From positions 1,612,001 through 1,676,000 of the forward strand of contig NZ_CP058334.1 of NCBI RefSeq assembly GCF_013391085.1: a DNA stretch of 64,000 bases, in the 5' to 3' direction. The position numbers and the translations under genes were made by a program. This stretch comes from Natronomonas halophila. Lineage in GTDB: Archaea; Halobacteriota; Halobacteria; Halobacteriales; Haloarculaceae. Below are positions 31,223 through 38,604 of the stretch, in pieces. The stretch's first letter is position 1; every line of letters starts with the position of its first letter. The notes under the pieces were generated by a model that had not been told where the DNA came from, did no database searches, and saw only the letters and a list, made by a program, of their open reading frames with translations.

Positions 31223-32866
31223 CTATGAAAACTTGTGGACCGTCATATTCAGCGTATCGAGGTCCACGACGGGCGCGAACCCGGCGTCGGGGTCGATGTT
31301 GACGGATTTCTGGAAGTCGGTCTGGGCCTGCCAGCAGCCGGAGTTGACCGCGAGCACGTTCCGGTATTTCCCCCAGCCGAGTTTGTGGACGTGGCCGGTA
31401 TGGAAGATGTCGGGCACCTCGTCCATGACGAGATAGTCCTTTTCCTCAGGCGCTAGACGGGTGTGGCCGCCGAACTGCGGGGCGACGTGGCGCTTTTTCA
31501 GGAGTTGGTACATCGCCTTGTGGGGGTCGTCGTAACTGGCCTTGTCCTCGGGGAGTTCGGCGATGACCTCGTCCAGTGAGACGCCGTGGTACATGAGAAT
31601 TGAGACACCCTCCAGCGTGACGACGGAGGGGTTCGAAACGATGCGGGCGTCGTGGGCGGTCATGATGTCGCGCAACTCCTCGTCGAAGCCCGGCTGGGGT
31701 TCGGCGAGGCGGACGGCGTCGTGGTTGCCGGGTATCATGACGATTTCCATGTCGCCGGGGACTTCCTTGAGGTACTCCGAGAAGGCCTCGTACTGGTCGA
31801 AGATGTCGACGATGTCGAGTTCCTCGTCCTGGTCGGGGTAGACGCCGACGCCCTCGACCATGTCGCCGGCGATGAGGAGGTACTCGATGCGTTCGGCTTC
31901 GGGCGTGTGGAGCCAGTCGGTAAAGCGGTGCCAGGCGTCGGCCATGAACTCCTGTGAGCCGACGTGGACGTCGCTGATGAGGGCGGCCTGGACGTGGCGG
32001 TCGGCCGTCGAGGGTTCGTAGGTCCGGGGAATATCCGGGAAATAGAGGTCGTCGACGAACATGATGGAGCCGTCATCCGAGAGGGTCCCGTCGACGGCGA
32101 TGACCTCGTCACAGAGCAGTTCGTCGACGAGGCCGGCGATGTTCTTGTCCTTCATCACGAGACAGGGGTAGACGCCGGTGGTGTCCTCCAGTTCGATGAG
32201 CCAGTGGCCGGAGGCCGTCGACCGGATGTCCGAGACCATCCCGACCATGCCGGCGTCGCCGCCGCCCGGACTGGCCTCCAGTTGGGAGGCGTTGCGGTGG
32301 TTGACCCGACCACGGAGTTTTCCGGCGAGGCGCTCGTAGCGGTCCCGGAACGTCGCCACGAAGTCCTCGTACTCGCCGGTCCCGGTCGAGTGTCCGGTCA
32401 TGTCGTTGGCGATATCGAGGTCGCGCTTCGAGGGGTCGACGTCCCGCCCGCTCGAAGACCCCTTCGTTTCGACTGGAGCTGATACCCCTCCATCCCCTGA
32501 TTCGGTCGCCGTAGTTCCAGTTGAAGTAGAGGGGTCTGTATCCGATGAAGAGTCGGCGACTGCGCCGCCGTCTCCCCCCGCTTCGGCTGCCGCGGCCGTC
32601 GCGGGTTCGTCCTCGGAAATCGGGTCTCGGCGGCCGCGCGGTTCGCCGTCGAGGGCGTCCTTGACGTCGGCCGCGGTGAGTTTCAGGGCGTCGTCGGGCG
32701 TCGCCTCGACGGCGAGCAACAGGGCCTGTTCGGGGCTGTCGGCGCTTGCGAGGAGCGTAATCGCTTCGCGGTCGGCGGTGTAGCCGTGGCTCGCGAGTTG
32801 TTGAGCGATGCGGGCGGGCTCCTCCTGAGGCACGTCGAAGACGTTGCCGGCGGCGGCCAAAAGCAT
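31223..32866 (-). CDS. polB: DNA polymerase D small subunit DP1 (exonuclease)
   Basis: This 547-residue small subunit of PolD carries the Mre11-like 3'-5' proofreading nuclease. After an N-terminal helical domain there is a disordered linker (about residues 85-150), then an OB-fold region, then the calcineurin-like phosphodiesterase motifs in order: LISDVHVGS, LLIAGDMVEG, MIPGNHDAV, MYHGVSLDE and HTGHVHKLGWG, supplying the metal ligands. The linker includes PVETKGSSSGRD, almost the same as in Orc1, and its DNA contains two ORB-like motifs. It is separated from the DP2 gene by the PPC gene, a 55-residue gene and a repeat. Confidence 0.95.
   Translation of the reverse strand: MLLAAAGNVFDVPQEEPARIAQQLASHGYTADREAITLLASADSPEQALLLAVEATPDDALKLTAADVKDALDGEPRGRRDPISEDEPATAAAAEAGGDGGAVADSSSDTDPSTSTGTTATESGDGGVSAPVETKGSSSGRDVDPSKRDLDIANDMTGHSTGTGEYEDFVATFRDRYERLAGKLRGRVNHRNASQLEASPGGGDAGMVGMVSDIRSTASGHWLIELEDTTGVYPCLVMKDKNIAGLVDELLCDEVIAVDGTLSDDGSIMFVDDLYFPDIPRTYEPSTADRHVQAALISDVHVGSQEFMADAWHRFTDWLHTPEAERIEYLLIAGDMVEGVGVYPDQDEELDIVDIFDQYEAFSEYLKEVPGDMEIVMIPGNHDAVRLAEPQPGFDEELRDIMTAHDARIVSNPSVVTLEGVSILMYHGVSLDEVIAELPEDKASYDDPHKAMYQLLKKRHVAPQFGGHTRLAPEEKDYLVMDEVPDIFHTGHVHKLGWGKYRNVLAVNSGCWQAQTDFQKSVNIDPDAGFAPVVDLDTLNMTVHKFS
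32457..32536. other. Inverted pair of ORB-like motifs in the PolD small-subunit gene
   Basis: Site 1 (32457-32479) reads on the minus strand CTCCAGTCGAAACGAAGGGG then TC. Site 2 (32514-32536) reads on the plus strand GTTCCAGTTGAAGTAGAGGG then GTC. Both fall in the disordered-linker codons and face each other about 35 bases apart, like ORB pairs in the origin. Confidence 0.5.
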
Positions 32867-32912
32867 AGCGGACCCAGAACGTTCAAACCCGCAGCGGCGT
32901 TACCACGGTGCA

Positions 32913-33824
32913 ATGACGGATTCAGAGGACGGTGACCGTCGCGGTGACGGGCCGTCCGACGTGTCGGGGACCGACGCCACCGACGGGACGGAAGATTCCT
33001 TGGGGCCATCGGAAGCCCGAACACAGGACACCGAAGGCGGTCCCTCGGGCGTCGTCGACTGGCTCAAGTGGTTCTGGACGACCGACCGTGGCTGGGTCAT
33101 CTACCTTCGGGACGTGACCACGAGCGTCACCGCGGTTCTCGTCATCGGCCTGCTGCTGTTCGCCATCAGTGGTATCTGGCCGCCGATGGTCGCCATCGAG
33201 TCGGGAAGCATGGAACCGCACATGGAGCGCGGCGACCTGGTCTTCGTCGTCGACGACGACCGCTTCGTCCCCGATAACGCGCCGGTCCACGAGGGCCAGT
33301 CGACCGGTGTCCTGCCCGCTGACCGGGCCGCAGGAACCGGTTATCGGAAGTTCGGGGGCTACGGCGACGTCATCGTCTTCCAGCGGGACGGGAGGCGCGA
33401 TTTGACGCCGGTCATCCACCGGGCGATGCTGTGGGTCGAGGACGGCGAGAACTGGTATGACCGTGCGGACCCCGCCTACATGGGCAGCGCCTCGAACTGC
33501 GAGCAACTGACCCACTGCCCGGCGCCGCATGCGGGCTTCATCACCCTCGGCGACGCCAACCCGGCCTACGACCAGCACCGCGGCCGGGGGCAGTCGCTGT
33601 CCGCGCCGGTCAAACCCGAATGGGTCATCGGCACTGCCGAACTGAAAGTGCCCTACCTCGGGCAGGTCCGCCTGTTCTTCTCGAGGCTGTCGATGGCCTC
33701 GGAACCGGCCGGACAGGCCGCCGCTGAGGGCCCTGCCGTGACGGGCGCTGAAAACGCGACGGCCGCGGCTCCCGACTCGCCGAACGCCACCGCGACCGCC
33801 GGCCACACCCGGCCAGCGATTTAA
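32913..33824 (+). CDS. Signal peptidase I (archaeal/ER type)
   Basis: This 303-residue membrane protease removes signal peptides at the outer face of the membrane. A long acidic cytoplasmic N terminus (about 65 residues) precedes one membrane segment (TAVLVIGLLLFAISGIW, about 74-90). The active serine is Ser99 in IESGSMEPHMERGD, and the ER-type catalytic histidine is in TPVIHRAMLW near 171, in place of the bacterial lysine. The Gly-Asp block GFITLGDANPAYDQ is also present. The tail after about residue 260 is Ala/Gly-rich and probably disordered. ATG 32913 follows the divergent PolD gene start by 47 bases. Confidence 0.9.
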   Translation: MTDSEDGDRRGDGPSDVSGTDATDGTEDSLGPSEARTQDTEGGPSGVVDWLKWFWTTDRGWVIYLRDVTTSVTAVLVIGLLLFAISGIWPPMVAIESGSMEPHMERGDLVFVVDDDRFVPDNAPVHEGQSTGVLPADRAAGTGYRKFGGYGDVIVFQRDGRRDLTPVIHRAMLWVEDGENWYDRADPAYMGSASNCEQLTHCPAPHAGFITLGDANPAYDQHRGRGQSLSAPVKPEWVIGTAELKVPYLGQVRLFFSRLSMASEPAGQAAAEGPAVTGAENATAAAPDSPNATATAGHTRPAI

Positions 33825-33851
33825 AAGACGCTGCCGCGACCGCCGCTCGTT

Positions 33852-34193
33852 TTACTCGTCGTCGTCGCGCTTCCGCTTGACGGGCACGACGACCGTCTGG
33901 ACGATGTCGCCGTCCTCGATATCGAGGGCCTCCCGTTCGGCGTCCGGGATGGAGATGCGGCCGCCGCTCTGGACGCGGGTTTTGAACGTCGCCATCTGGC
34001 TCATGGTGCCCAACTGCTCGGAGAGGTTCCCGAGGTCCGGCGTCGCGCTCGTCGTGGCGCCGGTCGCGCCGGTGAGCAACTGCTGGAGCGCCTGCTGCTG
34101 CTGTTTGGTAGCCTGTTCGGACGCCTGCTGAACCGCCTTCAGCAGGTTTGGCGGGCTCATGATGCTCTGGTCATCGTCGTCGTTATCGGTCAT
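33852..34193 (-). CDS. AbrB/SpoVT-type DNA-binding protein with Q-rich N terminus
   Basis: This 113-residue protein has a helical, glutamine-rich N-terminal half (ASEQATKQQQQALQQLLTGA) and a C-terminal swapped-hairpin AbrB domain (FKTRVQSGGRISIPDAEREALDIEDGDIVQTVVVPV). Haloarchaeal PhaR, the regulator of polyhydroxyalkanoate granule genes, is AbrB-like, and the divergent neighbour is a MaoC hydratase of the PhaJ kind. That makes a granule-related role possible, but no phaC, phaE or phaP is seen here. ATG 34193 is chosen as the last start before the conserved region; the frame extends upstream without coding character. Confidence 0.75.
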   Translation of the reverse strand: MTDNDDDDQSIMSPPNLLKAVQQASEQATKQQQQALQQLLTGATGATTSATPDLGNLSEQLGTMSQMATFKTRVQSGGRISIPDAEREALDIEDGDIVQTVVVPVKRKRDDDE

Positions 34194-34321
34194 CTGATGT
34201 TCGAAGCGTCGCTTTTCCGGCCAATAAGGGTTCCGGGAGATACCACCAGAGGGCAGCGAGTGGTGTTGGATTCCTGTCGTTCGGCACCACGGTTTAGGGA
34301 GGGGGCCCCGTAGGCGATGCC

Positions 34322-34777
34322 ATGCCAGAAATCGACCCCGGCGCGGACCTGCCGGACTGGGACGTAGACATCGACATCGAGGGCACCGACGACGCCCCCC
34401 TTGCGGTCGGCGACAGCATCCGATTCGCGAAGACGCTCTCGGACGACGATATCGAGCGGTTCGCGCTCGCCTCCGGCGATACCAACCCACTGCACCTCGA
34501 CGACGAGGTGGCCGGCGAAACCCGATTCGGCGGCCGCATCGCCCACGGCATCCTCACTGCGGGCCTCATCAGTTCCGCCGTCGCTCGCCTGCCGGGGACC
34601 GCCGTCTACCTCTCACAGGACCTGGAGTTCCGCGCGCCGGTTCGACCGGACGACCGCGTGACCGCCGAAATCGAGGTCGTCGAAGCCCTTGGCAACGACC
34701 GCTATCGCTTCGAGACGACCGCCGAAACCGCCGACGATACGGTCATCCGCGGCGAGGCGACCGTCCTGATTGAGTAG
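34322..34777 (+). CDS. MaoC-family (R)-specific enoyl-CoA hydratase
   Basis: This 151-residue hot-dog-fold protein has the hydratase-2 signature SGDTNPLHLDD, with Asp53 and His58 as the catalytic pair, followed by GGRIAHGILTAGLISS that shapes the acyl pocket. It would hydrate trans-2-enoyl-CoA to (R)-3-hydroxyacyl-CoA, the monomer for polyhydroxyalkanoate, or act in other fatty-acid steps. About 20 acidic residues precede the domain. It is divergent from the AbrB-type gene with 128 bases between starts, and its stop abuts the next convergent gene. Confidence 0.86.
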   Translation: MPEIDPGADLPDWDVDIDIEGTDDAPLAVGDSIRFAKTLSDDDIERFALASGDTNPLHLDDEVAGETRFGGRIAHGILTAGLISSAVARLPGTAVYLSQDLEFRAPVRPDDRVTAEIEVVEALGNDRYRFETTAETADDTVIRGEATVLIE

Positions 34778-35311
34778 TCACGGACGCTCGTCGGTGATGT
34801 CCTCGGTCGCCTCCGATTCGTCCTCGCGGTCGACGTCCTCGACCGATTCGGCGCCCTCGTAGACGCCTTCCGGCGCTTCCTCGGTTTCCTCCGGAATCGC
34901 CTCCGGGTCGTTTCGGGGTTCGGTCCCGACCGGTGACTCCTCGCCGGCCGCCAGTCGGTCCTCCGTGGACCCGAGGTTGCCTGCCTCATCCGGTTCGAGG
35001 TCGCGTTCGAGGTTGAACTCGCCGGGGTTGATGGCCTTGCCCGTCACCTCGCCGATGACGGCTTCCTTGGCCTCCCGCGGGGTGTCGAACTCCTGGTCTG
35101 TCAACCGGTCGAAGACGTCGCCCAGCGCCTCCGTTTCGTTGGGCAGTTCGACGGTCGTCTCGCCGTAACGGGCCGACAGTTCCTCCCGGCGGACCGGATA
35201 GGACTCCTCGTCGAGGTGCGGATTCACCTCTCGCAGGATGTTCTCGACGATTTCCGCGCGCTCGCGCTGTCCTTCACGCGCCGTTCGCTGTGGGTCACCC
35301 TCGTCGGTCAT
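34778..35311 (-). CDS. Conserved acidic haloarchaeal protein (DUF5789-like)
   Basis: This 177-residue soluble protein has a conserved segment (YPVRREELSARYGETTVELPNE...LGDVFDRLTDQEFDTPREAKEAVIGEV) that resembles the small haloarchaeal DUF5789/DUF2795 domain. It is followed by an unusually acidic tail of about 70 residues rich in Glu, Asp and Ser. ATG 35311 (MTDEGDPQRTAREG) fits better than an in-frame start 13 codons earlier. Function is unknown. It has no visible link to its neighbours. Confidence 0.65.
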   Translation of the reverse strand: MTDEGDPQRTAREGQRERAEIVENILREVNPHLDEESYPVRREELSARYGETTVELPNETEALGDVFDRLTDQEFDTPREAKEAVIGEVTGKAINPGEFNLERDLEPDEAGNLGSTEDRLAAGEESPVGTEPRNDPEAIPEETEEAPEGVYEGAESVEDVDREDESEATEDITDERP

Positions 35312-35386
35312 ATGTTGGCCAGTAATCACTAATTCGGACGGCCGACTCAAAAGCGTAGGGGGCAGGTACGGACGTGAACGACCCTG

Positions 35387-35893
35387 CTACCGTTCGACGA
35401 CCAACAGCGCGACCCGTTCGCGGACCAGCGCTCCGATATCCTGCTCGGTCGCCTCCAGTTCCGCGGCGCCGATATCGTAGAACTCCCGGACGGCCGCTTC
35501 GTCATAGTCGCCGAGCGTCGCCGTCGAGTCGAGCAGGTCCTCGACGGCCGCCGCCGCGGCGTCCTCGTCGCCGTCGCCATCGACCAGCACCACGGCCTCG
35601 GTTTCGCCCTCGCCGATGCCGAGCTCCAGCGCGCGCTGAATCTGCCGTCGCCCGGCCGCATACAGCATGATTTCGACGCCTCGGTCGCGGGCGATGCCCT
35701 CGCCGCGCTCGCGTTCGCGGTCGGCCAACTCGACTGCCCGCTCCAGATGCCGACTGGAGACGATATACCGCGAATCGAACGCCTGCACAGTCACGCCGTA
35801 CTGCTCCCCGATTCCGTCCAGTGTCGCGACGAGCGTCTCGATGTCGGGAAACGCTTCGTCGCCGATTTCGACGGTGCCTTCGACCAGTTCCAT
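35387..35893 (-). CDS. cgi121: KEOPS complex subunit Cgi121
   Basis: This 168-residue protein matches Cgi121, the KEOPS subunit that binds tRNA ends and partners with Bud32 for t6A37 tRNA modification. The family pattern includes VQAFDSRYIVSSRHLERAVELA and the AGRRQIQRALELGIGEG helix. Its ATG shares one base with the Hel308 stop (TGATG), an arrangement common in haloarchaea, so the two are translated from one message. Other KEOPS genes are not in this window. Confidence 0.85.
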   Translation of the reverse strand: MELVEGTVEIGDEAFPDIETLVATLDGIGEQYGVTVQAFDSRYIVSSRHLERAVELADRERERGEGIARDRGVEIMLYAAGRRQIQRALELGIGEGETEAVVLVDGDGDEDAAAAAVEDLLDSTATLGDYDEAAVREFYDIGAAELEATEQDIGALVRERVALLVVER

Positions 35894-38187
35894 CAGAAAT
35901 CACCCAGACTTGCCTGCCCCTCGCCATCGTCGGCCGCTTCCTCGTCGGCGTCGTCGGGCGTCGCTGCCGCGTCCGGCGTCACGCCGTCCATCTCTGGATT
36001 CTGGTGGCCGGCCGCTTCCAGCACGTTCTCGGCGGTCTTCTCGCGGCCTTTCAGCGCCCCGAGAACGACCGACTTGTCGGCTTCCCGGAGGTCCGCCCGT
36101 GTCTCGATGCCGGCATCGAAGAGCCGACGGGCGCGCTTGCGGCCGACGCCGCGAACCCCCGCGAGGTCGATGAGTTCCTCGCCGACGCCGTGCTGGACGC
36201 GCTTGCGGGCCTCTCGGACGGCCGGCACCGTTTCGAGGCCGAGTTCGCTCGCCAGCGATTCGGCGGCGCCGAGCAGCCATTCGGCGGTGTCGACCTTCCC
36301 GCGGATGTCGCCCGGCCCGACGCCGTAGCGTTCGGCGATTTCGTCCTCGTCGACCTCGCCGGCCCAGTCTTCGAGCATTCGGGCGGTCTTGAGCGCCGAC
36401 AGCCAGTCGTCGAAGCGGCCCTCCTCGAACTCGCTGGGCATCTCGCCGCAGAACTCCGATTCCCGTTCGTAGGCCAGCATCGTGTACTCCTCGCGGTCGC
36501 CCGACCGGAGGTAGAGTTCGTACATGTCCGGGGTTCGGGAGACGAGGTGATAGAGGCCGAGCGCCGTCGGGTCCGAGGCGTCCTTCAGACCGTCGAGAAC
36601 CGTCGCAGCGCTCATCGGGTCCAGATAGAGCCGTGAGACGGTGTGGCCGAGGTTGGTCGCCTCGATGCGGTCGCCGTCCGCTCGCGGCTCCGCCGCTCGC
36701 TCATCCCGTTGGGCGTCCCGCCCAACGCCCTCGATGAAGTCGTTCCGCTCCAGATACTCCAGCGTCGAGTCGACGATACGCTCCAGTTCGGCGTCCTCCT
36801 GTCCGTACTGGGTGGCATACAGCGTCTCGTCGAGGAATTCCAGCAGGGCCTCCCGCGAGTCGGCGAAGCCGCTGGCGACGGTCGCCAGCAGGTGGGTCCG
36901 CATCGACGGCTCCCGGGCCAGTTTCGAGTCGACCGGTTCCGGGTCCGCCCAGACGTAGCGGTCCAGCAGTTCGTCGAGTTCGTCGTGGCTGTTCGCGAGC
37001 AGCAGCGCCTCACCGTAGGGGTCCCGACCCGGGCGGCCGGCGCGACCCATCATCTGGTGAACCTCCAGCACCGAGAGGGGTTGCATGCCGCCGGCTTCCC
37101 CGGAATACCGCCGCCAGTCGCGGACGACGACGCGGCGGGAGGGTGTGTTCACCCCGGCCGCCAGCGTCGGCGTCGCACAGACGCACTTGATGAGGCGTTC
37201 GCGGAAGGCGTCCTCGACGATGGAGCGGTGTTCGGAAGCGCAGCCGGCGTGGTGGAAGGCGGCGCCCTTCTCGACGCAGTCGGCGAGGTCCTCGCTCGTC
37301 TCGGTGTCGGAGACGCCGCGCAACTCCTCGGCCAACTCGGCGAGCCGTTCCCGTTCCTCGGGTTCGAGGTGGTCGCGCGTGGTGTTGGCCAGCCGTTTCG
37401 CCGCACCTTCGGCGTTCCTGCGGGAGTTGACGAACACCAGCGTCGACCCTTCGTCCGCGAGCGTATCCCGGACGATGGCGGCGGTCGGCTTCTCGCTGGA
37501 TTTGACCCTGAGTTCCTGCTGAGAGCCGTCGCCGAAATGTAGCGCCTGCCCGTAGTGGACGCCCTTCTTGAGTTCGATGGGGCGCCAGTCCGAGTCGACG
37601 AGGTCGGCATCGAGCCACTCGGCCATTTCGTCGGCGTTGCCGACCGTCGCCGACAGCGCGACGACCTGCAGGTTCGGGTTCACGCGGCGGAGTTTCGCCA
37701 GCGTGACCTCCAGCGTCGGGCCGCGCTGGGGGTCGTCGACGAGGTGGACCTCGTCGCTGACGACACAGTCGAGGTCGTCGATCCACGGCGCGCCGTTCCG
37801 GACCAGCGAGTCGACCTTCTCGCTGGTGGCGACGATGATGTCCTTCTCGGCGAGCCATTCGCCGGTGTCCTCGTAGTTGCCGGTCGAGACGCCGATTTCG
37901 ACGCCGAACTCCTCGAAGGCGGAGAACTCCTCGCGCTTCTCGCTTGCGAGCGCGCGCAGGGGTACGATGTAGAGCGCCTTGCCGCCGCGCTGTACGGCCG
38001 ACAGCATCGCCAACTGGGCGATGAGGGTCTTGCCGCTGGCGGTCGGAATCGAGGCGACGAGACTGTCGCCCTCGGTGACGCCCGCCTCGACGGCTTCGGC
38101 CTGCGGCGGGTACAGCGACTCGATGCCCTCCTCGCGGAGGTGGTCGGCGAACCACTGGGGCACGCCGGAAACGTCGGCAACGTCCAT
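35893..38187 (-). CDS. hel308: Hel308 superfamily 2 DNA helicase
   Basis: This 764-residue helicase acts at stalled replication forks. Motifs in order are the Q-like YPPQAEAV, Walker A IPTASGKT, motif II DEVH in [30 protein letters not shown], and [10 protein letters not shown] (motif VI). A C-terminal winged-helix and ratchet region ends in a helix-hairpin-helix ([20 protein letters not shown]). ATG 38187 ([10 protein letters not shown]) matches the family. A TATTTAAAAG box 24 bases upstream makes an earlier GTG at 38208 impossible on a leaderless transcript. Confidence 0.93.
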   Translation of the reverse strand: MDVADVSGVPQWFADHLREEGIESLYPPQAEAVEAGVTEGDSLVASIPTASGKTLIAQLAMLSAVQRGGKALYIVPLRALASEKREEFSAFEEFGVEIGVSTGNYEDTGEWLAEKDIIVATSEKVDSLVRNGAPWIDDLDCVVSDEVHLVDDPQRGPTLEVTLAKLRRVNPNLQVVALSATVGNADEMAEWLDADLVDSDWRPIELKKGVHYGQALHFGDGSQQELRVKSSEKPTAAIVRDTLADEGSTLVFVNSRRNAEGAAKRLANTTRDHLEPEERERLAELAEELRGVSDTETSEDLADCVEKGAAFHHAGCASEHRSIVEDAFRERLIKCVCATPTLAAGVNTPSRRVVVRDWRRYSGEAGGMQPLSVLEVHQMMGRAGRPGRDPYGEALLLANSHDELDELLDRYVWADPEPVDSKLAREPSMRTHLLATVASGFADSREALLEFLDETLYATQYGQEDAELERIVDSTLEYLERNDFIEGVGRDAQRDERAAEPRADGDRIEATNLGHTVSRLYLDPMSAATVLDGLKDASDPTALGLYHLVSRTPDMYELYLRSGDREEYTMLAYERESEFCGEMPSEFEEGRFDDWLSALKTARMLEDWAGEVDEDEIAERYGVGPGDIRGKVDTAEWLLGAAESLASELGLETVPAVREARKRVQHGVGEELIDLAGVRGVGRKRARRLFDAGIETRADLREADKSVVLGALKGREKTAENVLEAAGHQNPEMDGVTPDAAATPDDADEEAADDGEGQASLGDF

Positions 38188-38210
38188 TACCGTGGTCTTG
38201 TGCGCCACCG

Positions 38211-38220
38211 CTTTTAAATA
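38211..38220 (-). promoter_or_regulatory. TATA box of hel308
   Basis: On the minus strand TATTTAAAAG ends 24 bases before ATG 38187, which fixes the start codon of hel308. Confidence 0.7.
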
Positions 38221-38226
38221 ACGTGC

Positions 38227-38604
38227 TCAGACCACGCCGCGGACGAGCGACCCCCACACCGGCAGCACCAGCGCCGCGCCGATGGCCACGTAGGCCGGCG
38301 GCGTCAGCGTGAGGAACTCGCCGACGCCCATCGTCGGACTCGCGAGGGCGTTGAGCGCCAGCACGGCGATGCCGACAACGAGGCCGGCGACGACCGCTCG
38401 CGGTAGCGTCCGACTCACCAGCCCCACGAGCGCGCCGGCGACGAACAGGCCGAGCCAGTGGACCCACGCCGCGCCGAGTCCGATGATGGCGAGGACGACG
38501 AGGGCCGTGTACCGCTTTCGTGGCTCGGTCCGCACCGTCGTCAGGAAGGCAGGTCGGAGGGGGTCGTCGTCGGGCCTCTCCTCAGTAACCGCTTCCTCAC
38601 TCAT
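38227..38604 (-). CDS. Small membrane protein of unknown function, four spans
   Basis: This 125-residue protein has an acidic cytoplasmic N terminus (about 30 residues) and four hydrophobic segments (ALVVLAIIGLGAAWVHW, GLFVAGALVGLVSR, AVVAGLVVGIAVLALNAL, YVAIGAALVLPVWG). No family signature is recognised. Its ATG overlaps the stop of the penicillin-acylase gene (38601-38604), so the two are cotranscribed. It might anchor or assist the exported enzyme, which is inference only. Confidence 0.75.
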   Translation of the reverse strand: MSEEAVTEERPDDDPLRPAFLTTVRTEPRKRYTALVVLAIIGLGAAWVHWLGLFVAGALVGLVSRTLPRAVVAGLVVGIAVLALNALASPTMGVGEFLTLTPPAYVAIGAALVLPVWGSLVRGVV

